Origin: Apostichopus japonicus
Lineage: Eukaryota > Echinodermata > Holothuroidea > Aspidochirotida > Stichopodidae
Direction of reading: 5' to 3'
Length of the DNA stretch: 64,000 bases
Assembly: GCF_037975245.1 (NCBI RefSeq)
Contig: NC_092561.1
Coordinates: forward strand, 9,605,001 to 9,669,000
The notes below the pieces were generated by a model. That model made no database searches, had not been told where the DNA came from, and worked only from the letters and a program-made list of their open reading frames with translations. Position 1 is the stretch's first letter. The number at the start of each line of letters is the position of its first letter. A program made the position numbers and the translations under genes. This document shows, piece after piece, positions 1 to 44,500 of this stretch.

Positions 1-1784
1 GTACACAAATCTCCGATCGCCAGACACATAGTCGACGGGCGACCTTCTTTCTTTTGAGTTCTTTATAATCAAGGCTGCCGACTCAGTGAGCATGCCCAAA
101 GAACTTGCATCGATTTTGCTTTTTTTTAAGGAACTGAAATGTGCAATCGAGAGGTTATGTTTTATTACGTTGCTGCAATGTTTTATGTATTATATCAATG
201 TTGAAAATCACTCTCTTACGAGCTGCAAATATTTTATGTTGCATGGAATCAGTCAACGATTTTGTTTTCCTAGAATTTTAAATGGACAATTTTTTTTTTG
301 TACAGTAATTAATTAGTGAATGTTTCTTAAATCATATGGAACAACTTTTTTCCTTTTTCCTTTTTTTAGACTTCACTTGCTTGAACTGCTGTTTGATTTA
401 GGTCGACATGGTTTGAATTGTTTTTATACAAATTCTTAACAACATTTGAAATATTCTCATCATCTTGTCTCCATTAAAAACGATGATTGTTTTTGTCAGC
501 AAACATTTAAATGGATGAAAAAAAAAAGTCTTTGCGTTTTCATAGATTTAAAAGCAATACGGTGTAAAAAACCATATTTGTATGAGAGCAGTTTTAATTC
601 CATAAGAGATTTGAAGAGTTGTTTTATAGAGTTTTGACATCAGAATGGAAGTAATTTAATACTATAGCGGGTTCCAAGGATGGTGTCGTTCCAACACCAC
701 GTAAAAAAAAAAAAAATTGGAAAGAAAAAATAAAAACCGTGCGAAATGAGCTTCCATCAATTAAAAAATATAGAATACAAGAAACATATCTTGAAAGTCT
801 TTGCTCAAATTTTTCATTTATGAACTAGTTACTGGGTATGTCTGGATATTATTTTTTTCCCCCAATAAAGGGAACGAACGGGTAGGGGCAATAATTGTCA
901 AACATTCATACGACAATAATACAGTTTGCCAGATTGCATCTTAAACCTTCAGTCCTAAAAAGGCTCTTAAAATATACTAGAATATTACTTTGACCATGTA
1001 GGCATTAATAAAAGAATTAAAAAATTATTTAATCAAATCTTTCCATCGAGGGGACAGCAGAAGCTACATAGAAACCAAATTTTTTTTTTTTTTTTTTTTA
1101 CATCTATAGTTGGTCATTTTTCCCAATCTCAAGCCTTTTGTCGGACTAATCACAAAAAAATATCTGATTAAATATCATTAATAATAACCAGTATTCTTAA
1201 CCACTCGAAATCCAAATTCATTTTCGAAGAGTTTATTCCAAATAAAAGGTCTGGTGATTTTAAGGTATTACTTTCCATGCTTTGTTTGTTTGGGGGTTGG
1301 GGAGGGGAGAGGGGGCTTGAGAGACTAAAGGGGAGCATAAGTTCTCCTACTAATTTACATATTTGTTTCTCTCATTCTGTCTCTTCTGCAAACAATCATT
1401 CTTTCAATCTGCTGAATAGCCAAGTGGTTGGGTATCTGAACTAAAGGGATAGAGAGGAAAAAAGTTTTTTAAACAATGTCACCAATATCCCTTTCCTTTT
1501 TTGGGGGGGGAGGGGGGATTTATATACTTTGGTACAATCAGGTCATTTTTTATAGGGGATGTCATTTAGAGGACAGTCCTGTAAATTTAGAGTACTTTTG
1601 TATGATTGTATTTGTTTACAAGTTTAGATGTAAATAAAACAGTATTTATTGCCTGTGCCATTTTGAAATTTGTCTTACATCATGTACAGTCATAGAAAAG
1701 AGAAATATATAGTTTCTTGGGAATTCAACTGGAATTTGTTTTTTTCTTCTTTTCTTTATTTATTTAATCGTTTCCTTGCCGAAT
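1..1784. other. Intergenic DNA without a recognisable gene
   Basis: I see no supported gene here. The stretch is AT-rich with homopolymer tracts (T-run near 1080-1100, G-runs near 1290-1325 and 1502-1517). The short open frames are of chance length, have no recognisable domain and lack splice context. Confidence 0.6.
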
Positions 1785-2010
1785 GCAAAAGGAATCTATG
1801 CGATAGTGATGGTGTGCGTGTGTGTGTGTGTGGCGCAGCTTGTGAACACGATATCTCAAGAGGTATGAGGGATCTCATACTTGGCATGCAGATACCCCAT
1901 ATTGAGTACAAGAACCTTATTGTTTTGGTGGAGGTCAAAGGTCATTTGAGGTCACCAGAGCTCCAACTGTTAAAACCTTGTAAACTTATCTTTGGTAGTG
2001 TAACCCTGAG
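1785..2010 (+). repeat. Dispersed repeat copy with DR1 motif
   Basis: This segment shares several blocks with the repeat cluster at 54541-55990: a block around GAATGCAAAAGGAATCT, a GT-rich tract, a TATTGAGTACAAGAACC-like block and an AGGTCA-rich block. It contains a perfect direct repeat with one-base spacing, AGGTCAAAGGTCA, at 1932-1944, and a further AGGTCA just downstream. I infer a dispersed repeat family of unknown class, since no terminal structure or coding capacity is evident. An overlapping 116-codon open frame is treated as chance. Confidence 0.55.
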
Positions 2011-3139
2011 GGATCTATAGTATGTGGATCCCCATGGACTTCTGAAGAATTTTCAAACATTCCTCCCTTTCTACTCCTTCCCCCCTCCCCCCACCACCCC
2101 CCCCCCCTTCACAGCTTTCCCTCCTCTATACATTTACTGCTCAACCACTTAAAATGGATCATATCCAGTTGACAGTGCAGCAATGCTACTGGAAATTTTC
2201 TGATTTTCTTTCGATCAATACCACATCCTCCTAGCATTTTCAATTGCGAAGATATGACGTTTTGAAATTTGTAGATAATTTAAGAGAGCATTTAAAAATG
2301 TCTTGTCTTTCAGACAACAGGGTGGAATCTGTTTCTCTTCAATGTATGGTGTAGATTGTGTGCCCCAGTATATATATATATATATCCCTTACGAGAATAG
2401 TCGAAAGGTTAGTGTATGTGACAAAAAACTTCTTATTAAACTGTTGAGAAACATTCCCTGAAGGTTCAGGGAGGTGTAGGTGTTTATAGTCATAAGCGAG
2501 AGAAACCTTACCCTTGGCAGTTATTGCAACAAATTGTGACTACCCCTGGCACCAGGCGCATAGCCAAGGGGAGCATATTTGTTTTGTTTGTTTTTATGAT
2601 ATCGCTAGTAATTTCAAAAGAGAAAAAGCTAAGATGCAACTTACAAGGCCTAGGAAGTGCCATTTCCAGCGATCTGGGAGGCATTTTCAGCCAAAATTTT
2701 CGCGCCAACTCATGGTGGCGCTACGCTTAGATAGTTTGCAATGCCGTATCTACGGCTCTGATAGTTTGCCTACAGTTTCGCCCCTCCCTTGGCAAATTCC
2801 TCGCTATGTGCTTGCCTGGCACCTTGAAGAAACATGAAAACTGTCGGAGAAAAATATGCCTTATCACTTATTATATATTGCAACAAAGTGTTAAACTCAA
2901 TAAAACACACACAGAAGACATACATCAGTTAAGTAGGTGTGCACAAGCACTTCACTGAATTTCGAATTTTAATGGATGTAATATGAGAAAGACAAAGGAG
3001 AAAAACCCTATCCTAATAAAATATTAAGGATGGGAGAAACGTCCTTTGAGAATCCAGAAGATGCATGATGTACAGGTAAGTGCAACAAAAGTTGAACAGT
3101 TTTCATAGTGTATAATCTGCTCTCCCTCACATCATTTCC
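2011..3139. other. Intergenic DNA; degenerate fold-back candidate
   Basis: No supported gene. It contains C-rich runs (2075-2108) and a short TA repeat near 2370-2386. Around 2545-2575 and 2795-2825 there are diverged inverted blocks (GGCACCAGGC...GCATAGC against the reverse complement of GCTATGTGCTTGCCTGGCACC), which may be the ends of an old mobile element. Open frames on both strands overlap this region and are probably part of it. Confidence 0.4.
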
Positions 3140-3147
3140 ATGTAAAC

Positions 3148-3663
3148 CAGAGGTTCCCTAACTGGGGTGCATGAACCCGCAGGGGTGCGTAAGTCCATCC
3201 CAGGGGGTTCGTGAGACGTTTCTGAAAGTCAAAACTAGAGTACTTTTTGTTGAACTAAAATCTGATATATAATTTAGTAATGTACAAAAGTCGTACCTAT
3301 CGACAAACTCTTTTCGCGTTCCATACGCATATGTTGCCATAGTAGTACCGTACCGTGCATGTGATAAATAACTGAATTATGAAACAGACACAGGATGCAT
3401 GACTTTGGTGAAGTTGATGTACGCATGACAGTACGTTGTAAAGATAAAGAGCTGATCTGATCTTGAAGTTTCCAAATAAATATTTGTTTATCTCTTGTTT
3501 TTTCATTACAATATTCATGCATTACACTACGAACTTGATCTTTTACGAACCACTGTTATGAGTATTAAGAATGACCCAGATCATGTCTCGAAAAGTTGGG
3601 GGTTCGTGGACAACTCTGGCATCCACAAGGGGTTCGTGGGAGGATAAAGTTAGGCAAACCCTG
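3148..3663. mobile_element. Non-autonomous hAT-like DNA transposon
   Basis: The left end reads CAGAGGTTCCCTAACTGGGG and the right end, reverse-complemented, reads CAGGGTTTGCCTAACTTTAT, giving diverged terminal inverted repeats of a type common in hAT elements (CAG-GTTCCCAAACT-like). The flanks are ATGTAAAC (3140-3147) and ATCTAAAC (3664-3671), an 8-bp target duplication with 7/8 identity, the length expected of hAT. At about 516 bp it is too short to encode a transposase, and the short frames inside it are not recognisable, so it is a non-autonomous copy or deletion derivative. Confidence 0.8.
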
Positions 3664-3671
3664 ATCTAAAC

Positions 3672-5954
3672 TATACTTTGTGATTGGTCAAGTATATTCA
3701 ACTGGGTGGTATTATAGTCGTTGCTAACACTTCATTCAAAATTTCATCAGGATCAGGGTATGAAAATGATGATTCATCCGTTACTGAATATTTTACCAAT
3801 TAGTATACACTCCGTTGTGAAGTAGCCTTCCATGTTACATACAGCTGTTTTCATTTTATAGTTAAGTGTGTGCGCAAAGTGTGTGAATTTACATCGTTTC
3901 AAATAGTGTGTTGGCTTTTCAATGAATGATGCACTATACATTTTCTATCCACAACAAGTGATATGTCAATTTTATTGATTGTAAAACCCTAGCTTAATAT
4001 GTTTATTTTCAATGTTTTGGGCCGGAGCTCATATTTTCCCTTGTAAACTTCTCCAATTTGGGGTTTACTTTAGAGGTGGCCTTGCAAGGTTTTAGCTATC
4101 ACACCATTTAAAAGTGGAGTGTGTACAGCCAGAAATCTATACAATTCATGCAGTGCTCTAAGTGTCACAAGTTTTGCGTTGCTAAGGGAAAACAACTCGT
4201 GTTGTCCATTTGCTTCTCTTGTCTATGTATATTGTGTGCAGTCTTGAAAAGCTACGTGCCTAACAGTTGCCGTTTCGATTCTTTGAGAGAAATTACTCCA
4301 AATGGCCGGTTTTGGTGTTGACAATTGCGATAAACATTGGAAAAAATATACCACTAAGCAAGATTCCATTGTTTGCGTAGCTTCGCTAGGAATTGTGATC
4401 TATAGCTATGAGATCAGACATATTAATGTTAAGTACAAATTCAAGGAGTATTTATAAAATTTAAGTACTACAGTGTAACACGTCACATGACCCTCTTTAG
4501 TTGGTTTAGTATTTATTTATTGATATTGCACGTCTCCTCCAACATGCGTCACATTTGCCGAGCTCAATGGTTGGTACGCTTTCCATACCATGTAGGACTA
4601 TACCATTTGGTAATAAGTTGGCATACGTAAGGGATCTCAGTCGTTTTCTCAAACATGATTGGTACTATATAGATTTATTGGTAAATATTACTAGACACAT
4701 AAAGAGGTGGTTTAAAATTGTTAATATCACCCGACTACCAACACGACGCACAACATACAACGTTCAGTATAACGACTGTGAGATTCTACACAAATACGAT
4801 ACAGACGAAACAAATGTTAGAAACACCCCTCTCGTAATAGTGGAATATGCCGGTAGACATGAAAAGTTGATCCCACTTTCTTACCGTGTCCTCATTGACA
4901 TAGTCGGTCCAGGTTAAATTGTAATCCAATGACTGCTCGATTACTACTACCAAACCTAAAGTTAATAAGTCTAGGCCCAAATTATAGCACGCTTTAATTG
5001 TTAGAAGTTTTCAAAAAATACTTTCCTTCAGGTCTTTACTCTCGAAATTGTTCTCAGACATTTTTAAGGAACACACAAGATGACTGAATGTCCCAATGAG
5101 GTAAATCTCCTCGAAGGTATCATAAAAAACAGTTTAAAAATTTTGACCAAAGGTGACCATAATGATTTGAATATCTAGCATATTTGGGCCAATACAACAT
5201 ACCTTTAAGACTAGTGTGACGTTATATGGCAATGGCATGCAGGTTTCTGAGTCTGTACCCGGCATTGGTTTCCAGCATATATTGTTATCTATACTATTAT
5301 ACTCGGCCTGGTGGATTTGTACTCAGATTTTCAATAGAAGAATAGTAACAAATTCAAAAGTTTGTAATCTTTAGTCATGCTTAAAGTCTTGAACTCCTGC
5401 TAACGTGCTCCTTTTTCAAGTATTTCAATTGGCAATTGGTTTGTATTCCTCAATCTAAACGGTTGAATTGTTGGGAAAAGGAATGAATTAACGTCAACCC
5501 AGGGGTGTCGATCCGTTTATTGGACTGGAAGAGTAAGCTTACATGAATGCACATACACTTGATCAGAACCATACACAAATTGAATGTAAGATGTATCTCC
5601 TTCTACTCCCCACCCTACTCCCCTACCCACAAATGAGTCCAGTGTTGTAGGATGTAACGGGTACTTCAGGGGGGCAGGAGGTAGAAAACTGCATGGTGGC
5701 CAGTTTGGGAATCTTCCCAAGAAGAATTTACATTTGTAGATGCTACTGTGGCCCAGGCGGATTAGCTTATCTCAGCATTTTGACTACTTTATCTGAAACT
5801 TTAGCCCTTGTCCTTAACGTTTTGACAGTTTTTCGGAATCTCATCTTTTTTTCCCTCTAAATTACATCCTACAATTAAACCGAAATTGCTCATTTTTATC
5901 CCAAAGTTTTATTATTTCAGTTTTCAAATGTCCATTTCTTACACTTTTTTCTCA
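3672..5954. other. Intergenic DNA without a recognisable gene
   Basis: No supported gene. The longest open frame is about 120 codons at 4555-4917. It opens without an ATG, has no recognisable domain and no splice context, so I do not call it. A purine/pyrimidine-rich tract lies at 5600-5690. Confidence 0.5.
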
Positions 5955-6080
5955 GGCTAGATGACAAGTCACTTGTCATTTAGCCTTTGAAGAAGATCCT
6001 ACTAGGATCGAAACGTCAGGCCAACTTACTTTTACACATTCTCCTACACAGGCTCTCTAGTGGATAATTAGTTTGCTAAC
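5955..6080 (+). repeat. Penelope-type terminal segment with hammerhead-like fold
   Basis: This is one of four related segments (others near 11690, 12008 and 53456). It carries GCCTTTGAAGAAGATCCT, a short hairpin GATCCT/AGGATC, then GAAACGTCAGGCC, followed by a conserved tail ending GGATAATTAGTTTGCTAAC. The copy at 53456 adjoins a GIY-YIG domain remnant of a Penelope-like element, which assigns the family. At 5955-5985 the start of the segment is preceded by its own inverted image (GGCTAGATGACAAGT against ACTTGTCATTTAGCC), suggesting a truncated tail-to-tail inverted pair. Confidence 0.6.
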
Positions 6081-6983
6081 AGTTTTATTTTATTTTGATT
6101 TTTTTTTTCTCGACATTACGAAGTGAAAATTCCCTTCCCACTCAAATAAAGCAAGCCGTATTCCTGGAAAAGATGTCTTGCTCACTTAAATCATACGATA
6201 CGCAAGATTTGTAATACTAAATCCTAACAAATGCTTGCTTGTTTTAACAGCATTTTATGTCTTACAACCTTTTTGCAACCATAACCTTTCCACGTAACTA
6301 CCTACGCGCGAAGTCGCAAATGTACGTATCCGGTTGGGCATGGCAAGCAAATTACAATGAATCGGACATGCCTAGTACTGTGGCCCAAACCGGACAGTAG
6401 ACATAAAGTAAAAAATATTTTTGTCAACTTTTTATCACAAGTCATGATTTTGTAAGAAGAAAACGTGACAGTTTTAAACCTGAAGTTAACCTTTTATCTC
6501 GAAATTTCAACTTTTAGTCTCTAAATTCGGATTGAAATGCTATTTCACATGTCCCTTCTGGGCCACCGTGGAAAGTAAGATGCCGCATATGCGCTGCATG
6601 TTTAAATGCAATATTTTATTAAAGACCAAGCTTGACATGCATATTTTGAGGACTTGCAGGTCATTGTCGTTGCTGCACTTACAATGAACAAGGATAACGC
6701 TACTTCGTAATCTTCGACATTTAATTTCACTTCAGGATCGTAAAGAACGTTAAGTGTGTACGTTTACGCGAAGTTATCGCTAAAATTTTGTTAATCAAGT
6801 GTGAGGATTGTAAAGCACCGTGGATGGTCAGATCATCTGTAGTGGATAGCTGCCAAGGAAGTTATGCTCACGCTGCACACCGGGTGGTATATAATAACAC
6901 TGGAGGAATAATTTACAGGCAGTTGAACGCTCTCGAACAAGGATACACGTACGCTTATAATAAGTTCACCTGCTGAAAAGACA
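6081..6983. other. 5' flank and probable 5' UTR of the MPPED-like gene
   Basis: No coding exon is supported before the ATG at 6984. The transcription start must lie upstream, but I see no clear TATA box or initiator. An open frame at 6788-6976 opens with TTG rather than ATG and is out of context. The extent of the 5' UTR cannot be set from sequence alone. Confidence 0.4.
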
Positions 6984-37960
<30,977 letters not shown>

Positions 37961-39404
37961 GGTCCGTGTTCTGAAATCTCTCTCTTCATTCGTTACTTTT
38001 GATAAGATAAAGATTATGCCATATTGTGTATGGCCATGACCCTTACCGCAGAGAGGGGAGGGAATGGGGAAAGAGGGGTTGGGAGGTACCACGGAGACCC
38101 CCGATAATTTCCACAGCGGCAATTTGACGACATGGGCGTACGGGCCAACAGAGACAGGATTGATTTCGTAACTTTTGACATGGGCAAGAAATACAATAGT
38201 TCCCACACTTCCTCTCCCGCACAAAATAAACTTGAAGCAAACAGTTTATTATATATATGTCATAGATGCACACAATATGACAACAGACCTTTTTTTTATC
38301 TTTTTTTAATATTTTATGATTTTTCTGAATTATTTTCGAACTAATGCTTTCTCATTATTTTAAAGGTTTCATCATGGCCATCGGTCTGATATCCTTGGCA
38401 GCTAAACGAGGACCAATCTTTTGCAGAATCTTCTGTTTATGAAGGCAACACACCAGCTAAACGATAAGGAAACATTATAAGACTTTATGTTTCATATGTG
38501 ATGAGTCGCTTGAAGGAGGAGTCATTCTGCGCTTACTACATTTTACCATATTTATAGTCTAACCGTGCTCAGAAACGGGGGATTGCTATATATGCCACTG
38601 ATAAATCTAACTAATATGTTAAACACTTACATGAAATGTATAAACCATTGGCTAGATGCAGTCTGGATTACAAATAATGTTTTGTGCTTAACAGGATGTT
38701 CTGGTGGCCACAAATTGTAACATTTTAGCGCATCTTATAGGGCAGGATATTCCACGCTATTAAAATTAAAATAGAAAGAGAGAAAAAATGTAGCTCAAAT
38801 AGCTTGTTGCGAACTAATGATTGATTGAACGTAACTTTATTTTGACTGGCTATAAGCTATTCTTCAACAGCAGAAAGTGGATCAAAGTAAGTTGATTATG
38901 ATGTCATTATGCATGGTTTTCTTTAAAAGCTTTTCCTTTCATATTTTTTAGGATTATGATTTGAAATTATATATGATTTGATATGAGAAACATTTAGAAT
39001 GTTTGCTTAGCTGTCAATATAATCATTGTGGTTACATCTTCTTCAAAATGCACATTTTTTTTTGGGTAGAAGTTAGTAATTTTTCTCTGTGGATAAATGA
39101 TTTTAAACATCGTCAAGTGTAAACAGAGACATTTTCAGCTCAGTGACTTTGCCATGATGACATCATTCTTTGTCATTGTTGCCAGGTGCTTGCACAAAAC
39201 ATAATACCAAATTTGACAAAATTCATATATTTGCAGTACAAAGTGCTTTGAGAAATATAGTTTTGGCATGCAAACAAAGCATCAGCAATTTTATTAAGCA
39301 GTCAACTTCTACCATCATGATATCTCTTTGAAGAAGCCCTGGGTTATGTACTAAAGCATTGTGGAAGATTAAAATGAGGTAAAGAAGATAATATCTATAG
39401 TTAA
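37961..39404. other. 3' flank/UTR of the MPPED-like gene
   Basis: The 3' UTR should begin here. A possible polyadenylation signal AATAAA lies at 38225-38230, but later ones could serve. No further gene is seen before the MITE at 39405. Confidence 0.35.
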
Positions 39405-39760
39405 AGGCATTGAAGACTCGCCCCAAATTGCGTGCCGCCCTCTGAAAAAGTTAACTTTCAGTTGCTTGCAAGTGAAGTTTTTTTCTTATTGCTACAAAAT
39501 GCAGACATTGATGAAATATGATACCTTGTTATCTTTTATCTAGACCTGAGATGTCCATTGTTGCTATGTACACTGTGTTGTGGGTATTGACCGTAGCTGC
39601 ATGTATTGACTGTACACTAGTGTCTAATTACCGACGGTAGCAAGCTGTGTGTGTATTTTCTGGGTTCAATGGTGGTGTCTAACAATTCTGTTATACCTCA
39701 TCCAAACTAGGTCAGATTACTGGCATTAGACGTTTCTTTGTGCGCGAGTCTTCACACCCT
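39405..39760. mobile_element. TTAA-flanked MITE, copy 2
   Basis: Collinear with copy 1 at 8973-9358, with the same ends (AGGCATTGAAGACTCG and its inverted partner) and TTAA on both sides (39401-39404, 39761-39764). It lacks the 25-bp palindrome present in copy 1 and so shows the pre-insertion sequence (one CTGAGAT). Confidence 0.85.
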
Positions 39761-39764
39761 TTAA

Positions 39765-41067
39765 GGTCCACAAGTAATTAAGTTTCTCTATTTATGATGC
39801 AATATCTCAGAACGTTTATAACAATGATCTGTGCGGCTTATTTTTTAATGTGAATGTATATATATATATATAGTCAATGGATGACTTGACTTAATAACAG
39901 ATTTTGAGGATGTTGTTGTTATTGTCTAGAACTGTGGTCCTCAAACTGTGTTTTACAACCTAAAAGAGATTGGTTGCAGAAATTATTTGGTGGATGGTGA
40001 GGAAAGAAAGAAACACCAAAATATTCTGTGGAATTTTCAAGAAAAACCCTTTATTACATGTAGATCTCACTGTGCTAGATGAATCACATGCCTATTATTG
40101 CTATAAAACTATATGTCTGTATCCCATTCGTCTGGTCAGTCGTGTGTGGCATTTTACCATACAGAGGCCTTCCGTGCATTAATTAGCCGAAGGATATGCA
40201 TGATTGGGAAACCGAGGTGGGCCCATATTTTTGGAGACAATATGTTGCAAGGGGGAGGGCAGAGGGGGGTTAATGCAGATGAGTGAAAATGAACTTATAA
40301 AGGTTACTTTAAAGTACTTTCAACTATGAGACAAGACTGAAATTAGTCTGGATGAAAGGTAGTGCTCAAAATTATTAGTAAGGGCATGCTTTAGAATGAT
40401 CATGAAGGGCGAAATTTAACCTGTTGTTTCTCGCTCACCAAGTTACTAGAAAATTTGTCTACTTTTGCCGTTCTTTATATGATGTGCTGAAGGCTTGAGA
40501 GTGTATAGCAATGATCAGCAGAAAATTACTTCTGTAAACTAAGGTTTTTGGTAATTTAAGTATCGTAGTTCAAAACATGGGACCAATTTATATTTCCATT
40601 TTGATCAGTTACACCACTGCATGCGACCAAGCTTGGAAATGTTATAATGTAGAGGAGGGGGAGGGTGTGGGGGGGGGTATATCTTTCAGTAACATTGACC
40701 TAAAGTTCTTCTTTTAAGCTTTTAATTTCAATTCCATTTTTTGTTTTTGCCTTTTGGGCTGGGCTGGATTTACCATCTACCCCCTTTTTTATGTTAATGA
40801 AAGGTAGAGAGTCAGTCATACATTAGGTTAATTGTTTTTACTGAAAACCTTCAAGCAATGCAGTTTTGGTGGTTTGTGCAATATATGGAAGTGGGACAAA
40901 GGGGCACTGACATCCAGTAATATGTCATTTGTCTGTTTGTTAGCTTCTTCGTTCGTTCATGTCTTAATTCATTACCTTTTAGAAATATGTAAATAATTGA
41001 AGGAAAAAGAGATTGTCATGATAGGTTTAGCCTGAAGGAAGAGAGAATAAGTTATCCATCATGTAGG
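39765..41067. other. Intergenic DNA without a recognisable gene
   Basis: No supported gene. Contains a short TA repeat at 39858-39872 and G-rich tracts at 40250-40270 and 40653-40678. Confidence 0.4.
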
Positions 41068-41075
41068 CCTAATTA

Positions 41076-41560
41076 TAAGGTGACCATACGCCCCCGATTT
41101 TCGGGGACAGTCCCCGATTCCAAGTGTCACTGAAAATGTCCCAGATTTAATAAGCAGTCCCTGAAATTTTAAAGTACGACATTTTATTCACAACAGATTT
41201 AGACATGTCGCACAATCTACTGTCCGCCCTTGCCCGTTAATTTTTAAGTAAATGTACATTTAAAAACCATAGATGTACACAAAATACCTCGCACAGAAGA
41301 TCGCAGAGATGGAAACAAGGACCACTATAATGTAGGGTATGCCTATCTTACTATATATGTATACACAGAGTAATGTACAAGTAATGAAATTGAAGTTGTG
41401 TTACTCCTGTGCTGACCTTTAGGCCTACTCTTGGTTATGACATGTCTGTGCTCTACTAGACTAGGGGTTACCCCTCCATTAAGACCCCTTCTCCAGGCTA
41501 TACACTTCACTTTCAACATTTTTGTCCCAGATTCCTTTAAAAAAAAATATGGTCACCTTA
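41076..41560. mobile_element. Non-autonomous hAT-like DNA transposon, 485 bp
   Basis: Perfect 13-bp terminal inverted repeats TAAGGTGACCATA and TATGGTCACCTTA. The flanks CCTAATTA (41068-41075) and CCTAATCA (41561-41568) form an 8-bp target duplication with 7/8 identity. The interior has no transposase frame. Inside the left end is a second small inverted repeat around CCCCCGATTTTCGGGG. Confidence 0.85.
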
Positions 41561-41568
41561 CCTAATCA

Positions 41569-44500
41569 TGAAACAGTAATATCCTACTGAGATTTATGTG
41601 AGAGTAGGAAACCGACTTTAAAACAAACAAAAAAGTCCACTGAAGCAATTCACAACCAAGATGACCCACCTGAACCCACCAGTAGTCCTCCATCATAGAC
41701 ATGGGTGGGATTGATGGTTAATACACCTCTGCATGTCACAATTCATCCCTTTAGATTTTTATCTGTTGAGAATGGTTTTGTGAGACTGAGGCTATGAGTA
41801 TGAGATCCTCTGGAAGTCGAGAGCGGTACTAATAACATTGAGAGCCCCCCTTTTTTTCCCCCCATGTTAACAAAATCTTACATCTAGATGATGCGTTTCT
41901 ATAGTAACGACTGCCTGAGGTGAGATGTGAGGTAGAACATTTTAAGACCTATAGTTTCTGGATGAAAGATTCTTTAGTAGGATAGAGTAAATTTAAATTG
42001 ATCACATTGAGAGGAATTTGACTTTTTTTTTATTGAGTCATTGTATCCATGGTTACACCATTATTTAAGTGGTTTACCAATTAATGTCTTAATTTTAATT
42101 TGAAGAAACTGAAGTAGCTTTGAGACTTTCAGCATTTTAAAGGGACACAAGCCCAACCATCATATTTGCATAATATTCGGCAGAGATCTTAGTGAAAACC
42201 ATCTCCCCACCCCCACCCTCCCCTCTCTAACCAGCTAAGAAATATCTCGTTCCGTTTGTGAGATTTACTCGTTTAATAGCTCTGTCATTTTGTAAATCTG
42301 TGGTGTCATAATGTCACTAGGATCTCAAAGCTTTTGCTCTCTTTGCTTCTGTGAAAATGGTTCAATATTGTAGATTCAGCATTTTGCAAAACCCAATTAC
42401 AGAAAATAAACATCGTAGCAGATAAAGACAAACAGCATAAATTGAATTCCGCGTGGCTCAAATGATGTCATATTTAGACTTGATCAAGTCTTCTGCCTTG
42501 AGTGTGAAGTAACATTAAAGTTGTGATACCTTCCAAATGGATTAAGATTTCTATTAGCTGTTTGGAAAAGTTTGTTCATGACAATTATCTCCATCACATA
42601 GATCAATAAGGATGGTTGGGTCTGTGTCTCCTGGCTGTGGGGTCAGGGGGGGTTCATGACAATTATCTCTATAATATAAATCTGTGTCTCCTGGCTGTGG
42701 GGCAGGGGGGGGGGTCATGGCAATTATCTCTATCACATAGATCAATAATGATGGTTGGATCTGTGTCTCCTTGACGAACCACGCAATGAATCACACAACA
42801 CAACACCGACATAATTTAATTCAGAAGTGGAAAATAGAAATAATCCTGATCAGTTTTTCTTCTTTCCTTTTCTTTGTGAAAGGTGTGTGAGAAATATCAA
42901 AATTGAGTTGATTGTCTCAATTTCATTACAAAAGATACTGAGAAGGAGATAAAATCAAAGCCAACCAGTGTTCAGCTATGTTAGAATTTATGGGAAAATG
43001 CCAGCTTTAATGATGCATGTCCATTTAAATTAGACATTTAAATATATACATGAAAATAAAATGTCTCAACCAGATATTTATGGGTTGTTTCTTTTCTTTT
43101 TTCATCTTTTTCTTTTTTCTTACTTCTCTTGTTTGTTTCTTTTATTTGGTTAACTTAATCAGTTTTGCCTTTATTAAAAGTGATAAAAGCTGGAAAAGTC
43201 AAAAATAACAATGCAAAAAGAATGATTTAAAATAAATTCAACAAACTTAATTTTGGCAAGTTGTAGGCCATTAAAGAAACCACTGCTATGAGTCCAGATT
43301 GTATTCATATTTCACTTTACATTATTTTGAGAAATGAACCTATAAGCACCTAAGGCTCATCAATTAAAGTGACTGAACTATGATAGTCTAAGACAGAGAC
43401 CATTTAGGTAGGCTCGGCAGTTGCAACAATGAACTCAAGAAAGAAAGCAAAGGAGTGACTATTATTACTTACAAAAACATGTTACAAGGCATTACTAGAT
43501 TTGTCAAGGATAAAGTAAAACGAACATTATTTTTTGAGTTAATAGATTTTATAAAACGAAGGGTTATCACCAAAATATTCCTTTAAAGAAATAAATGAAA
43601 ATAAAGTAATATTGTTGAAGAATTTTCAACTGAAGTTTAACTATGCTGTCCACACATTTTATGTGTTTTCACACTAGAACATTTTGTATTTTGTAATATA
43701 CTGTTAGTGGGCGGGGGGGGGGGGTGTATGGGCCCTTTAATTTATTCTAGGGGTCCACCCCCCCCCAGAAGTATAACATGGTTGCACCCCTGATGTGAGT
43801 CTTTGATAAATGAGGCCGTGATCGTATATATCTGCCAATTGCAAACCGCTCCCCTATGTACGTCTACTGTAGGCTTTATTGAGGAACAACCTGTGAAATG
43901 GTTTCAAAGCTGACTTTTCCGGAAAATTAAGAGGGCGGTATACTCTAATGAATGGTCTTTTGAAAAGCGATAGAAATATAAAGCAGGTTCGGGGATGCAT
44001 ATCAGTGAAATGAGCTAAACTTAAGTTTCAAAACTTTGGAGGGGAACATTTACAACGGAACATCTTTAAAACAGATTTAGTAATAGAATAGTTCATACCA
44101 AGATATGTATTCCGTAACTGCCGTTTATTGATCTATCCCCATTCATTCTTCTCTCCCCTTCCCGTTACCCCTCGCCCCATCCTGACCCATACATCCCGTA
44201 TGCGAGTATCATGACCGTGAGGCAACTACTGTGACAGATCATAGAATCAAGAGTTTAAACGTACGCGTGTTTAAACGCATAAAACGCATAAAAAAAAGGT
44301 TTATGGAATTGTGTGGCGCTCTTCTTCTTTAGAAATCACGGTTCCCTCTGAATTTGGAATAAGCCACGAATGAAGAAGCAACAATACCCCCAACAAGACA
44401 AAACCAATCTCACAACTTCAAAGCAAGGTTACTCTATTGCTTCTAAAACTGACAATAATGATGAACGAAAGTCCACTTAGGCCTGCTTGGTTTAACTTTA

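Noticed and set aside
4555-4917. 120-codon open frame as a gene
   Set aside because: No ATG at its start, no recognisable domain, no neighbouring exon or splice support.
43690-43795. A further hAT element suggested by TTGCACCCCTG at 43782-43792
   Set aside because: Only one end was seen, with no matching inverted partner or target duplication; the surrounding G- and C-runs could mislead.
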